64,000 nt of DNA from assembly GCA_007570785.1 (NCBI GenBank), contig ML661799.1, positions 719,598 through 783,597 on the forward strand. The letters run 5' to 3'. The translations under genes and the position numbers were made by a program. The notes under the pieces are model-generated. The model made no database searches, had not been told where the DNA came from, and saw only the letters and a program-made list of their open reading frames with translations. Of the stretch, positions 33,591 to 45,844 are shown in pieces; within the stretch, counting starts at the first letter, position 1, and each line of letters begins with the position of its first letter. The DNA comes from Antilocapra americana. Taxonomy: Eukaryota; Chordata; Mammalia; Artiodactyla; Antilocapridae.

Positions 33591-34900
33591 TCCCACGCCT
33601 AGTGCCCATGACTAGGGCTTTTTGTGTGATTTGGGAGTTGGCACCCTCTCCCTTTCCTGCCAATAATGGTGGCTGTTGTTTCTGAGCAAATGGAACAAAT
33701 GACCCACGTGAACTCCATGCAATCTATGAACTGAAAACATCTGCAGGGAGGTGAGGGCCAGTGGCTGGGGTGGGACTTGGGAAGGCAGAGGAGGGGCGGG
33801 GGCGGGGGCGGGGTGCGGGGAGATGCAAGAACCCCTGTACCACCTGTCCTGGGCTGCTCCTTCAGTCCCACTGCAAACTTGAGAGCTGGGTGTTGCCAGT
33901 CTCTGTGGATGAGAGACAGGGATGAGCAGCGCAAATCGTGAATTGGACAGTAAGGTGGCCCCAGGGGCTGCTCTTCTTCTAAAGAGGGGACCTCTAGACT
34001 CTGACCTGGAAAGGCCTTTCTGAGCATCCTGTGGGCTGGTTACTGTCTCCGGGGCAGGGGGACCACATGACAGACGAGGTCACAGGGCTGCCCAGCCAGG
34101 CCTCCCACCACGTAAGACTGAGCCTCAGTCCCTGGGTCTGGGAGAGGAGGCACCAGTTTCCTAAACTGCCCTCTGCTGGTCCTCAGCCTGGCTTATTTGA
34201 TGAAGGAGACACCAGCTGAAAGGAGCTTTGGGTCAGCTAGGAGAAGGGCGAGGAAGGGGCCAAGTGCCCCCTCACGTCAGTCTCCCCCAGCAGATGACAA
34301 GGAAGGAGGTCCCTGCAAAGATGCAATGAGCCCTTGCTCCAGGGCCGCAGGACCGTCCTCACAGGCAGCTGAGCTCAGCCTTGGGCCTGAGAACTGGAGG
34401 GAGGCAGGAACACGGAGGTGAAGCTCGCGGAGTCTTTGGTGTGGGGGGAGGGGGTAGTGTCAGGGCGGGAGGGTGGGACTGGTGCCCCGGGCACCTCCCA
34501 GGAGTCACAGAACCCTGGCTCTAACGCGGGGAGGAGGGGTGGGGCTGTAGGGCTGATTGATTCGCGTCGCAATCTGAGGATGCTGGTGGTTCACCCAGCC
34601 GCATGTGCTCCTCCGGAACTCTGAGAGAACTGGACGCCGGAGGGGTGTTCCCCGCAGGTCCGCCTAGCCTGGCCCAGAGAGGGGCGCCCCTGTCAGGATC
34701 AGGTCCAGCCGGGGTGCTCATGCCCTGCGGGCGGCTCCAAGAATCCTGGAACTGCAGTTTCCACGGTCTGCAGTCACCGGGATGGGTGACTGATTTGGAG
34801 GCTGTGTCTCCTTTCCCCGCTCCCATCACCAGAGCTGGGGATCCTCCCACAATCCTCTTGTAAGAGGAGCCAGGCTTGGACTCTGCCTGTCAGGACAGCG
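33590..34900. promoter_or_regulatory. GC-rich stretch with G-quadruplex motif and weak CpG island
   Basis: Around 33793-33820 five runs of 4-5 G are separated by 1-3 bases, each also a GC-box-like core. From about 34410 to 34790 GC content is high, with roughly 20 CpGs by eye, many more than in the surrounding DNA. No exon or TATA box is visible, so a promoter or enhancer role is inference. Confidence 0.4.
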
Positions 34901-35670
34901 CCCTTGGCACCTGCCTCCCACACAGCCCTCCCTCGCCTTCCACGACCCTGCACACATCACCTGTGGTCCAGTGGCCTAAGCAGGAAGCTGCTCTCAGCCT
35001 CTGAGAAAGGAGAGCAAGGAGGAGGGCCAAGAGGAAGTCACAGAGATCAGCTTAAAAATAACTCTCCTCTCCATGTCAGACGTGCACATGGAGCCAAGTT
35101 CTGACAGCAGTGGCTCACGGCGGTGTCTGAAAGGCCCAAAGTGAATCAGCAGACACCCATCTGGGAGCACACACTATGTCCTTATCAGCCTTAGCAAGCC
35201 TCTGCCAAAACCCTGTCTTCTCAGAAACTTCCGCCCAACCAGCAGCTGTTTCCTCCCCTATATTTAAACAACCAGGTTAGTGAACTGGAGAGAGCATTTC
35301 TGCCAGCCCCGGGAAGAACACAGTTTCCCATGGAACGCATAGGGCATAGGATGACCCTGAGGCCTCGTGTCCTGTGCTGGGCTCCTCCCCAGCTTCTGCT
35401 GGGTGAGTGGGGCCCAGAGTTCCAGAGAAGGCCTCCAGCCCCATGGTCCCGGCAGTGAGGCATGAGACCTGGGGGGAGAGTGTGCCCAGATGGTTTTCTA
35501 GGTGTGAGCCGTGTGTGATACCTTCCAACACTGAATGGGGTGAAGGGGACCCCAAGGAATGCCAGAGATCCATGAAACAACACCTATGTCACAGCCCCAG
35601 GCCTGAGCACCAGGGGGTGCAACCCCTCAACTAGTCTTTGGATATAGTCAGGCCTCCTGGCTGTTTTGGG
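34900..35670. other. Intergenic DNA, no gene seen
   Basis: A 120-codon minus-strand ORF (35583..35221) and overlapping frames are present, with no recognised family; likely chance. Confidence 0.3.
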
Positions 35671-35671
35671 G

Positions 35672-35905
35672 GGCTTCCCAGGTGGCGCTAGTGGTAAAGA
35701 ACCTGCCTGCCAGTGCAGGATATGTAAGAGACCTGACACGGGTTCAAGCCCTGGGTCAGGAAGATCCTCTGTAGAATGGAATGGCAACCCACTCCAGTAT
35801 TCTTGCCTGGAGAACCCCATGGACAGAAGAGTCTGGTGGGCTAGAGTCCATGGGGTCGCCAAGAGTCGGACATGACTGAAGTGACTTAGCATGCATGCAT
35901 TCTTT
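35672..35905 (+). repeat. Bov-tA SINE
   Basis: Plus orientation, GGCTTCCCAGGTGGCGCTAG through GTGACTTAGCATGCATGCAT; a longer Bov-tA variant with an extra TATGTAAGAGACC-type stretch. Confidence 0.88.
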
Positions 35906-36042
35906 TTGGCTATTTTTAGCTGCCATTTCCACCCTTATCTAAACAGAGCTGTTTGTTTAGAGGAAGACCACATCTTTACCAGGGACCTTTTCCTGGTTCT
36001 GCTGGCTCCCTGGGCCCAGGCTATTGTGGTCTCAGCCCACTA

Positions 36043-36043
<1 letters not shown>

Positions 36044-36102
<59 letters not shown>

Positions 36103-36120
36103 CACCAGAGAGAGAGAGAG
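36044..36120. repeat. (CA)n followed by (GA)n microsatellite
   Basis: About 31 CA units with one CG interruption, then GAGAGAGAGAGAG. Likely length-polymorphic. Confidence 0.95.
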
Positions 36121-36581
36121 TACTAGCCTCATGAAACATATAGTGAAAGGAGGAGCATTTTAGGAATCCTCTAGAAAATATCCTCACATGGCAGAAATTA
36201 CTAATGCTGAGTAATGTTCTATATCTCTCTTAGGATGCCTGGCCTTGGCCATTATCAAGAAATGTTCTCTATGAGCGGCTTAACACTGCTCAGTAAGGCA
36301 AGGAGACTTTCCTGGACTTACTAGTTGTCATTGGACAAGAGCAAGAACTGCTCCTGTCACTTGTGTCCTGCTCCCCTTTCCCTTGTCCTCACACCCCAGG
36401 CTGTTTGTCCCAGCTGGCACTGGAGATAGAGACTTGCCTTAACATTGTTCTTTCCATTCTTAAACACAGAACACGCCAACTAACTGAATATAAAGTAGGA
36501 TACTTTATATCCTAGAATCTGCCCTGAGGTGAGCATTTCTGAATTTCAAACCCTCAAAGCACAGGCTAGAATCCTAAGTGG

Positions 36582-36790
36582 GACTTCCTTGGTGGCTCAG
36601 TAGTAAAGAGTCTGCCTGAAATGCAGGAGATCTGGATTCAGTCCTCGGGTGGGGAAGATCCCCTGGAGAAGGGAATGGTAACCCACTCCAGTCTTCTTGC
36701 CTGGAGGATCCCATGGACAGAGGAGCCTGGTGGGCTGCAGTCCATGGGATCACAAAAGAGTTGGACATGACTGAGATTCTAAACAACAGA
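36582..36790 (+). repeat. Bov-tA SINE
   Basis: Plus orientation, GGACTTCCTTGGTGGCTCAG through a CTAAACAACAG tail. Confidence 0.88.
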
Positions 36791-36794
36791 GTCC

Positions 36795-36975
36795 TACCTG
36801 AATTCAGAACCCCAGCTCTACTTCTTAGGACTGTATGGGTTTGAGCAAGTTGCTTTGTTTGGAGCATCTTTCCATATGTGTAAAATAAGACTGAAATCGG
36901 CTAATGAGAGCCATATCAAAGGTTGTCAAAGGGATTCAATGAGATGATATTTATAAACACCTGGCAACTTGCCCA
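36795..36975 (+). repeat. MIR-like fragment
   Basis: TTTGAGCAAGTTGCTTTGTT and GATTCAATGAGATGATATTT read as MIR. Confidence 0.55.
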
Positions 36976-37199
36976 GCAACTCATACTGGGTCCTTCGAGG
37001 GTTGATGAACTTTATATTGCTGTGCTAACTGTCCATTTCTGTTTGGTTTGTGTTCCCCTTCATGGTTCATATAACAATGTTCAGAGCTTCTGATTAAAAT
37101 CAATGTACCTCTCAGCACTGTCTCCATAACTACTCCCCTTGTGATAACAGAAAATATCAGTTGAGCAGTTGCTGAACTATGCAAATACATCCCTTGTGT

Positions 37200-37365
37200 G
37201 TCTTAACACAGCTCTGTGAGGCAGGTATCATTGCTGTCCTCATTTTATAGATAAGTAGACTAAGGTTAAATGACTTGACCAAGAATACACAGGTTGTAAA
37301 TGGGTAAGCCAGGATTTGGATTCAGGCAGCCTGACTCCAGAGTCACTATTTAAAACCTCTTTGCT
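37200..37365 (-). repeat. MIR SINE
   Basis: TCATTTTATAGATAAGTAGA, AATGACTTGACCAAGAATAC and CAGCCTGACTCCAGAGTC, reversed MIR. Confidence 0.7.
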
Positions 37366-37564
37366 ATCCTTGCATTAACTACTGAGTGTACTTCAGGGAG
37401 CTCTGCTGGGGACTTTTCCAGAACCTAAGACAGACGTGCATAGTCCTTTCTTTCCCAGAATCTGGTTTTCAGTTAGCCACACTGAATTGATCGTTGGGTG
37501 ATGATAGTACCATTGATCTAGCACCTTCATATTTTATGCCAAACACTAGTATACATTATCTCTC

Positions 37565-37790
37565 AACCAGGATTTCCAAGCCTCAGCTCTATTGACTTAA
37601 TTCTTTGCTATGAGAAGCAGTCCGTGCATTGTAGAATGTCTAGCAACATCCATGGCCTCTACCTGCTAAATGCCAATAGCACCTCCTCCCCCAAGTCAAG
37701 ATGATCAAAAATGTATCTAGATGTTACAAAATGTTCCCTGGGTGGGGTGGGGGGGTGCAAAATCACTCCCAATTGAGAACTACTGCACTA
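37565..37790 (-). mobile_element. MER20 DNA transposon fossil (hAT-Charlie)
   Basis: Reads as the reverse of MER20: AGCCTCAGCTCTATTGACTT, TGCATTGTAGAATGTCTAGC, CCATGGCCTCTACCTGC and AATTGAGAACTACTGC at the end. A nonautonomous DNA transposon remnant with no coding capacity. Confidence 0.7.
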
Positions 37791-37905
37791 AATGAGAAGT
37801 CTGACATTCAGAGGTTAAGAAGTTTTCCCAAAGTCACATAAGGCTGCCAGGCAGCAGAGATAGAACCTGAACCAAAGTTTGCCTATACCAAAACCAGGTG
37901 TTTGC
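37790..37905 (-). repeat. MIR-like fragment
   Basis: CAGAGGTTAAGAAGTTTTCC and AAAGTCACATAAGGCTGCC, reversed MIR wording. Confidence 0.45.
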
Positions 37906-37934
37906 CAGTCTGTCATGCTCTCTCAGTAAAGAAG

Positions 37935-38312
37935 GCAGAATACCAAAGAACTGATGCCTTCGAATGCTGGAGAAGATCCCTGAAAGTCCCTTGGACAGCA
38001 AGGAGATCAAACCAGTCAGTCTTAAGGGAGATCAACCCTGAATATTCACGGAAGGACTGATGCTGAAGCTGAAGCTCCAGTATTTTGGTCATCTGATGCT
38101 AACAGCTGAAAGTCCCTGATGCTTGGAAAGATTGAAGGCAGAAGGAGAAGAGGGTGTCAGAGGATGTGATGGCTGGACCACATCACCGATGCAATGAATA
38201 TGAATTTGGGCAAACTCCAGGAGATGGGGAGGGACAGGGAGGCCTGGCCTGCTGCAGTCTATGGGGTCACAAAGAGTCGAACACAACTGGGCAACTAAAC
38301 AACAACAACAGC
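37935..38312 (+). mobile_element. BovB LINE 3' fragment
   Basis: Plus orientation, from GAACTGATGCCTTCGAATGC to GGCAACTAAACAACAACA; corresponds to the C-terminal BovB peptide region with several indels. Confidence 0.85.
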
Positions 38313-38337
38313 AAGTTCTCTCCTAGTTCTCTATAAA

Positions 38338-38545
38338 GATAAAGTGTTAGTCATTCGTCGTATCCCAGTCTTGACCACATCATGGATTATAGACTGCCAG
38401 GCTCCTCTGTCCATGGAATTCTTCAGACAAGAATACTAGAATGGGTAATCATTCCCTTCTCCAGATGATCTTCCCTAGGGATCGAACCCAGGTCTCCTGC
38501 ATTGCAATCAGATTCTTTACCATCTGAGCCACCAGGGAAGCCCCA
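38338..38545 (-). repeat. Bov-tA SINE
   Basis: Minus orientation, from AAAGTGTTAGTCATTCGTCG to CCACCAGGGAAGCCCC. Confidence 0.87.
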
Positions 38546-38994
38546 GGTCTATATAAGGAAGGTGTGAACTCAATACTGAAATCTATTGGCCCAGAGGCAA
38601 TAGCATCAGTAAGCTGGTTCCCCATCCTCTAAGACTGTTCGAATTCTGAACTTACAACCTCTGGATGCTGCTTATCAGAGCAAAATCTAGATCTTAGACT
38701 TTGGGAGTTAAATCAACTGAGATTTAGGCCACTCTGCCAAGGCTGGGGATTTAAGCTCTTCTTTACAATACCGTCTCCCCTACATGTGCCAAGAGCTTAG
38801 TTTGGCCATCCACCATCCTGGTTCTTCTGGAACCGTGGGAAGGCTGCAGTCTTTGGAAAATCATGGCAGCTCTTCCAGCAGCTTGTCCACAGCCACTTTC
38901 TAGAAAAATGCTGAGGCCAGAATCCCAACCCAAACTTCTGCCTGAGTTCTATCTCCTTTGGCTCTGAGTTCATCGATTAAAACCTTCATGGGCA

Positions 38995-39415
38995 TACTGT
39001 CATACTGAGTGAAGTAAGTCAGACAGAGAAAGCCAAGCATCATATGGTAACACTTATATGTGGAATCTACAAAATATGGTACAAATGAACTTATTTACAA
39101 AACAGAAATAGAATCAGAGATGTAGAGAACAAATTTATGGTTATCAGGGGGAAAGAGTGAGGAGGGATAAATTGGGAGTTTGGGATTGACATATACACAC
39201 TACTATATATGAAAAAGATAACTAAGAACCTACTGTATAACACAGAGAACACTACTCAATACTCTACAATGGCCAATATGGGGGAAATATCTAATAAAGA
39301 AAAGAGTAGAATTTAACTATAATTAGAACAATATATAACATAACAGTACACCTGAAACTAACACAACACTGTAAATCAATTATACTCCAATAAAAATTAA
39401 ATAACAATAAAATAA
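38995..39415 (+). repeat. L1 3'-end fragment
   Basis: ACTGAGTGAAGTAAGTCAGA, GATATACACACTACTATATAT-like wording and TTATACTCCAATAAAAATTA; an L1 tail with part of the end of ORF2. Confidence 0.75.
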
Positions 39416-39956
39416 AATCTTCATGGACATTAAATGGACTGAATTTGCCCATTATACCAATTCCTGTGACACAGAATGATGCCTCATTGAACAGAGACTG
39501 CCAGGCACATGAAGATGAAGTTGCCTACGGAAACATCCTTCATAGCAGAACTTCAAGCCTAGATTTCTTTCATCATTTGTGGTTCTTTGCTTCCCTCCCC
39601 TGGTTTTTTCTCTTCTTTGCTGAACCCTGTCGTGCACAGATAGCTATCACTGTTAACATGCTGGATGTTAGAAAACAAAGAACCCCTTTTCATATGGCCT
39701 TCTTTATGCAAAAATAACTACTAAAAGTAAATTCTGCTGAAAACTAAGTCATCACAAAGAATAGGTTTACTGCCGGAGCCTGCTTGCTTACTTTGATGAG
39801 GGAAATGATAACAGCAGCTGTGGCCCGTGTTCATGAAGTCCAAAAGCCCTGGCAGCCACGGTAACTGTGTGGTCAGCAGCTGCCATCTCACGTTTCCTCA
39901 CAAGCCCCCTGTGGTGTTCCTCTCACCTGGAGTCATCAGAGAAGAATTTTCTTTCT

Positions 39957-40598
39957 TTTTTTTTTTAATTTATTTTTTTTTATTGTTTTTGCCATACAGT
40001 GTCATGATATCACCATGGGTTTACATATGCTTCCCCTCCAGAACCCCCCCGGGAAATCTCGCTGCACCAGCCCCGAGCATCAATCCTGGGCTGGCGATTG
40101 ATTAGACATATGATAATTAACTTGTTTCAATGCCCTTCTCCCATATCATCCCACCCTTACCCTCATCCACAAAGTCCACGAGTCTATTCTATACATCTGC
40201 GTTCCTTTTGCTGTCTCGCATGTTGGGTTCTCGTTACCGTCTTTCTAAATTCCATATATATGCGTTAGTATACTGTATTGTTGTTTTTGCTTCTGGCTTA
40301 CTTCACTCTGGATAATGGGCTCCAGTTTCGTCCATCTGAGTAGAATTGCTTCAAATGAATTTTTTTTTAATGCTGAGTAATATTCCATTGTGTATATGTA
40401 CCACAGCTTTCTTATCCATTCGTCAGTTGATGGGCATCTAGGTTGCTTCCATGTCCTGGCTATTATAAACAATGCAGCGATGAACATTGGGGTACACGTG
40501 GCTCTTTCAATTCTGGTTTCCTCGGTGTATATGCCCAGCAGTGGGATTGCTGGGTCATATGGCAGGACTATTTGCAACTTTTTAAGGAACCTCCACAC
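39957..40598 (-). mobile_element. 5'-truncated ruminant L1
   Basis: The same L1 subfamily as the copy at 20.8-22.1 kb, minus strand, poly(T) at the left. It keeps the ORF2 end from about [19 protein letters not shown] to the stop at 40245 (about 117 codons). Shorter than its sister copy. Confidence 0.88.
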
Positions 40599-40599
40599 A

Positions 40600-41040
40600 T
40601 GAGATCATAAGATCAACAGTCTCCAGAACAAGACAGTGGGCAGATGGCAGCAAAAGGGTGAGAGTAAGTCTCAGTTTCCAACGCAAGAACTGGAAGATTG
40701 GGACTTTTACTTTATAAAGTTTTATAGTTTCTCAACCATGTTAACAGAAGGGGAGATGAAAGTCAGTGGTAAACACACAGAAACAGACTCAGAGGAACTT
40801 GTCAGTGTAACAGACTGTTTGGGACTCACACCATCCATTTTTCAAACATGTTTTAAAGCGGTGTTTTTCAAACTGCAGATCCCAATCCCCTGTAGAAGTA
40901 CAAAATCAACTTATAGTTGACCTGATCAGAGTATATTTTTGATTACATGGAATGGAATGAAATGTGTGTGTCAGATTACACTGCACATAGCAAGGGTAAT
41001 TTTGTTTTAACTGTGCAGTGGATAGCAATCAAAAATGAAT
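40600..41040. other. Intergenic DNA between L1 copies
   Basis: No gene or young repeat recognised. Confidence 0.3.
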
Positions 41041-41756
41041 TCCTTTGGTTTTACACCCTTACTGAAAGAGAATTAACATGCTAAAAGCTTTACATACGTA
41101 ATGTACAAAATTTGATAAATTTTTACATATGTGAATCCATCACCATAATCAAGATAGCATATCCATTGCTCCCCAAAGTTTTCTCATGCCCCTTGATAAT
41201 CCCTCCTTCATTCATTAACTACTGACCTGCTTTGTTACTATAGTTTGTACTTTGTAGAAAATTATAAAAATGGGGTCTTACAGTAAGTATGCACTACTTT
41301 TCATTGACTTTTTCACATAATTACTTTGAGATTTATCAATGTTCTTATGAGAATCAATGGTTCATTCATTGTCATTGCTGTGTAGGATGCTGCTGTATAG
41401 ATCTATCACAGTTTGCTTATGCATCACCTGTTGATGGACATCTGGATTGTTCCCAGTTTGGGACTCTTACAAATAAAAGTACCATGAACATTCACACACA
41501 AGTTTTGATGTGGACACATATCTTCTTGGATAAAAATAGGATTATGGAGTAAATGAATCACACAGTATGTGTATGTAGCTTCCTTAGAAATTTCCAAAGC
41601 ATTTTATTTTATTTTTTACCATTTTACACTCCCATTAATAATGAATGCCAGTAATTTTTGCCAGGGCTTGGAATGGCCAGTTGATTTAATTTGGCCATTC
41701 TAGTGGTTACACAGTAATATATCATTGTTTTAATTTGTCTATCCCAAATGAAAAAT

Positions 41757-41985
41757 GAGGACTTCCCTGGTGGCTCAACTGATAAAGAGTTTGTCTGCAA
41801 TGTGGGTTTGTCTGCAAAGACCTGGGTTCGATCCCTGAGTCAGGAAGATCCCCTGGAGAAGGCAATGGCAGCCCACTCCAGTACTCTTGCCTGGAAAATC
41901 CCATGGATGAAGGAGCCTGGTAGTCTACAGTCTGTGGGGTCACCAAGAGTCGGACACGACTGAGAGACTTCACTTCACCTCACCT
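41757..41985 (+). repeat. Bov-tA SINE in old L1
   Basis: Plus orientation, GAGGACTTCCCTGGTGGCTC through CGGACACGACTGAGAGACTT. Confidence 0.87.
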
Positions 41986-41994
41986 CTCATACAA

Positions 41995-42113
41995 GTCAAA
42001 CTAAGGTCATGGCAACCCACTGGTATTCTTGCCTGGAGAATCCCCACCAGGAGCCTGGCAGGTTACATGGGGTTGCAAAGAGTCAGACACAACTGAGCGA
42101 CTAAGCTCACAAT
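41995..42113 (+). repeat. Bov-tA SINE 3' fragment
   Basis: Plus orientation; only the second half, GGCAACCCACTGGTATTCTT to ACAACTGAGCGACTAAGC, with the mid-part shortened. It adjoins the previous SINE, suggesting a second insertion nearby. Confidence 0.78.
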
Positions 42114-42599
42114 GACCAAGGAGATTGAGCATCTTTTCATATACTTATTTGACATTTGTCTATCATTTTTTCCAGTGAAGTGACTGTTAAATCTTTTGCC
42201 TATTTTTAATTAGATTTCTAATCTTCTTATGGAGTTGTTAGAGTTCTTTATTTTAATTACAAATCTTTGTCAGATATATATTCTGTATATATTTTCTCCA
42301 GTCTTTAGCTAACCTTTCTACTTAAAAAAAAAAAAAAGAGTACCTTCGGAAGAACAAAAGATTTAATTTTGATTATTTACTTTTATACCCAGCTTCCTTA
42401 TTTTTGGTTGTGTCTTTTGTGCTTTTTGCATCATATTTAAGAAATCTTTGCCAAGTCCAAGGCCACCAAGACTTTCCTCCGTGCTTTCTCCCACAGATTT
42501 TTATAGTTTTAGCCTTGTATTCAAGTCTATGATCCACTTCAGGTTGGTTTTTGTATAAGATGTAAAGTAAGGGTTGAGGGTCATTTATTGCACTTGTTA

Positions 42600-42812
42600 T
42601 TGTTGTTTAGTTGTTAAATCATGTTCAATTCTTTTGTGACCCCATGGACCGTAGTAGCCCACCAGGCTCCTCTGTCCATGGGATTTTCCAGGCAAGAATA
42701 CTGGAGTGGGTTGCCATTTCCTTCTCCAGGGGATCCTCCCAACAGGGATCAAACCTGTGCCTCCTGCATTGGCAGGCAGATTCTTTACTGTCTGAACCAC
42801 CAGGGAAGCCCC
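42600..42812 (-). repeat. Bov-tA SINE in old L1
   Basis: Minus orientation, starting TTGTTGTTTAGTTGTTAAAT and ending CCAGGGAAGCCCC. The host sequence TTTATTGCA occurs on both sides (near 42583 and 42813), a likely target-site duplication. Confidence 0.88.
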
Positions 42813-44256
42813 ATTTATTGCATATGGCTAGCCAATTGTTCCAGCACCATTTGCTGAAAAGATGGTCCTTTTCCCATTCAGTTGTCTTGGCATCTTTCTT
42901 GAAAATCAATTGACCATTATGTGTAGGTCTACTTCTGGACTCTATATTCAGTTCCATCAATCTATTTATTTATTTTTATACCAATAGGATATCATCTTAA
43001 TTGCTGTGTTTTATAGTCAGTCTTGAAATTAAGTAGTGTGAGTACTTCAACTTTGTTCTTTTTTTTCAAAGTTGTTTTGAGTAGTCTAGGTCTTTTGGAT
43101 TTTCATACACATTAGTTTTTCAATTTCTTCAAAAAAAGTCTCTGGGAATTTGATTGAGATTGTGTTAAATTTGAGAGATTGGTTTGGGAGAGAGAACTGC
43201 CATCTCAACAACACAGAACCTTAAAATACAATATCTGAAGACAATGTATCCATTTTATTAGGCCTTCTTTAATTTCTTTCAGCAATGATCTGGCTTTCAG
43301 TATTCAGATTTTGCATATTTTTTTGTTAGTTTTATCCTTAAGTATTGTTCATTGGTATTACTGTTACAAATGGCATTGTTTTTAAATTTAATTTTCTAAT
43401 TGTTCATTACCAGAGTAAAGAAGTACAATTAATTTTTGCATATTCAACTTACGTAACATTTTCTACATAGACAATCATGTCATCTGCAAATAAAGACAAT
43501 TTACTCATTTTCCAAACAGCATGTCTGTTATTTCTTTCCTTGCCTTATTCTACTGGCTAGGACCTCCTTTACAATATTGGAGAGAAATAGTGGTGGTGGC
43601 CATTTTGCCTTTTTTCTAATCTTAGGAGAAAGATTTTAGCCTTCCAATGTGATATTTGTTGTAGGTTTCTCACAGGTGCCTAATCAGATTGAAGATGTTC
43701 CCTTCTGTCCCTATTTTACTAAGAATTTATGTCAGTGATATTAGACTTTTGTCAAATACTTTTTATGCATCTATTGACAAAATATGATTTATTTTTATTT
43801 CTTAGTCTGTTAATATAGGAATTAAAGATTCAGTTTTGAATTATAGATTGGGCTCTAGGATAAATCCCACTGGTCATTATATATGTTATCCTTTTCAAGT
43901 ATTGTTAGATTCGATTTACTAAAATTTTAAGAATTTTTGCATTAATTTCATGAAGGGTATCAGTATATAGTTTTCTTGTAGGGCAAATCTGATTTCAATA
44001 TCAAAACAGCACCAGTTTCATAGATTCATTTGGGAGGTATTCTCTTCATTTTGCTGAAAGAGCTTTGGTTATATTGATGATATTTCATCCTTAAATATTT
44101 GATAAGATTTGCTCATGAAGTCATCTGGCCCCAGAGTTTTCTTTATAGGAAGATTGTTTAACTAGAATCTAAAATTATTTAGCTTTGTCTTTCAAAATTT
44201 TTAAACAATTTTACTTATATTGTTGAATTTATCAGTAAGGTTGTAAATAATATTCA

Positions 44257-44572
44257 CAGATCAAACCAGTCAATCCTAAAGGAATTCAACCCCAGATATT
44301 CATTGGAAGGACTGATGCTGAAGCTGAAGCTCCAATACTTTGGCCACCTGATGCAAAGAACCAGCTCACTGGAAAAGACTGCTGGGAAAAACTGAAGGCA
44401 AAAGACGGGGGCAGCAGAAGAAGAGATGGTTAGATAGCATCACAGACTCAATGGACATGAATTAGAGCAACTAAAAAAGATAGTGAAGGGCAGGGAAACC
44501 TGGCATGCTTCAGTCCATGGAGTTGAAAAGAGTTGGATATGACTTAGCGACTGAGCAACAATAACAAACACT
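44257..44572 (+). mobile_element. BovB LINE 3' fragment in old L1
   Basis: Plus orientation; GATCAAACCAGTCAATCCTA, then GAAGCTCCAATACTTTGGCC, ending CGACTGAGCAACAATAAC. 5'-truncated. Confidence 0.85.
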
Positions 44573-45844
44573 TTCAGTGTGTCTGGGAACTGTGGTGATG
44601 TATCCCCACTTTGGTAATTTTGTCTTCTCTTTTTTTCTTGGTTAGTCAAACTAGAGGTTTGTCAATTTTATTAATATGTTTAAAGAGCCAGCTTTTGTTT
44701 GATTGTCTCTATTATTTTTGTTTTCTCTTTCATTGCTTTCTGCTATTATCTTTATTATTTTCTTTCTTCTGCTTGCTTTGGGTTTAATTTATTCATCTTT
44801 TTCTAGTTTCTTAAGGTCTCATTGATTTGAGACCTTTCTTATTTTGTAATAGAGATGTTTAGTTCTATAAATTTCTTTTTAAACACTGCTTTAGCTGTGT
44901 CTACAAATTTTTATATTATATTTTTATTGTTCATTTCAATATACCTTCTAATTTACTTTTGATTTCTTCTGTGACTTATATATTATTTAGAAGTGTGTTA
45001 ATATCTAAATGTTTGGGGATTTTCCTAATATCTTTCTATTATTTACTTCTAACTTAGTTCCATGTGGTCAGGAAAAAGTTTGTAGGATTTAAGTCCTTTT
45101 CAGTTTTTTCGGGATTTGTTTTATGTTTTTGTGGCAATGTTCTATGTGTACTTGGAAATAGTATCTATTCTACTCTTGTTGCATGGATAGTTCTAGAAAT
45201 GTCAATTGGGCCTAGTTAATTAATGGTTGTTATTCAACTTTTCTGTATACTTGCTGACTTTCTATTTGTTCTAATAATTATTGAGTGAGAGGTGTTACAA
45301 TTCCAGCTATAATTGTAGATTTGTCTGTTTCCTCTCTCAGTTCTATCAGTTTTGTTTCAAGTATTTTAAAGCTCTATTATTAACTGCATAAATGTTTAGG
45401 ATTGCTGTGTCCTCTTGATGAATTGACCCTTTTATCACTATGAAATAACTCTCTTTATCCCTAGTTATAGTCTTTGCTCTGAAATCTACTTTGCTTGATA
45501 TTAATAGAGTCTATCCAGATTTCCTTTGATTAGTGTTTCCATGTTGTATTATTTTCCATCTTGTTAATTTTATTCTATTTATAACTTTATATTTAAAGTG
45601 GATTTCTTTGGAGGCAATATGTAGTTCATTCTTGCTTTTGTATATAAACTGATAATCTGTGCCCTTTAATTAACATTTAATATAATTATTGATATGGTTA
45701 GATTTAAATCTGCCATCTTGTTATATGTTTTCTATTTGTTCCATTGCTCTTCGTTCCTTGTTTCCTCTTTCTGTGTCTTCTTTTGGACTATTTTTAAAGA
45801 AGGTTTTTAAAAAATAATCTACTTTTTAGAGCTAAATACTAAGT

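Larger units (their letters stand above)
41045..45830 (-). mobile_element. Old L1, minus strand, broken by four younger elements
   Basis: Reads as a decayed L1 3' end and ORF2 in reverse with many stops. It is interrupted by Bov-tA copies at 41757-41985, 41995-42113 and 42600-42812, and by a BovB piece at 44257-44572. No open frame of note survives. Confidence 0.7.

Noticed and set aside
33599..34027. 142-codon minus-strand ORF across the G-quadruplex
   Set aside because: The proline run is only the complement of the G-rich tract; no other protein-like signal.
36044..36120. CRISPR-like or tandem array
   Set aside because: A plain dinucleotide microsatellite; the genome is mammalian.
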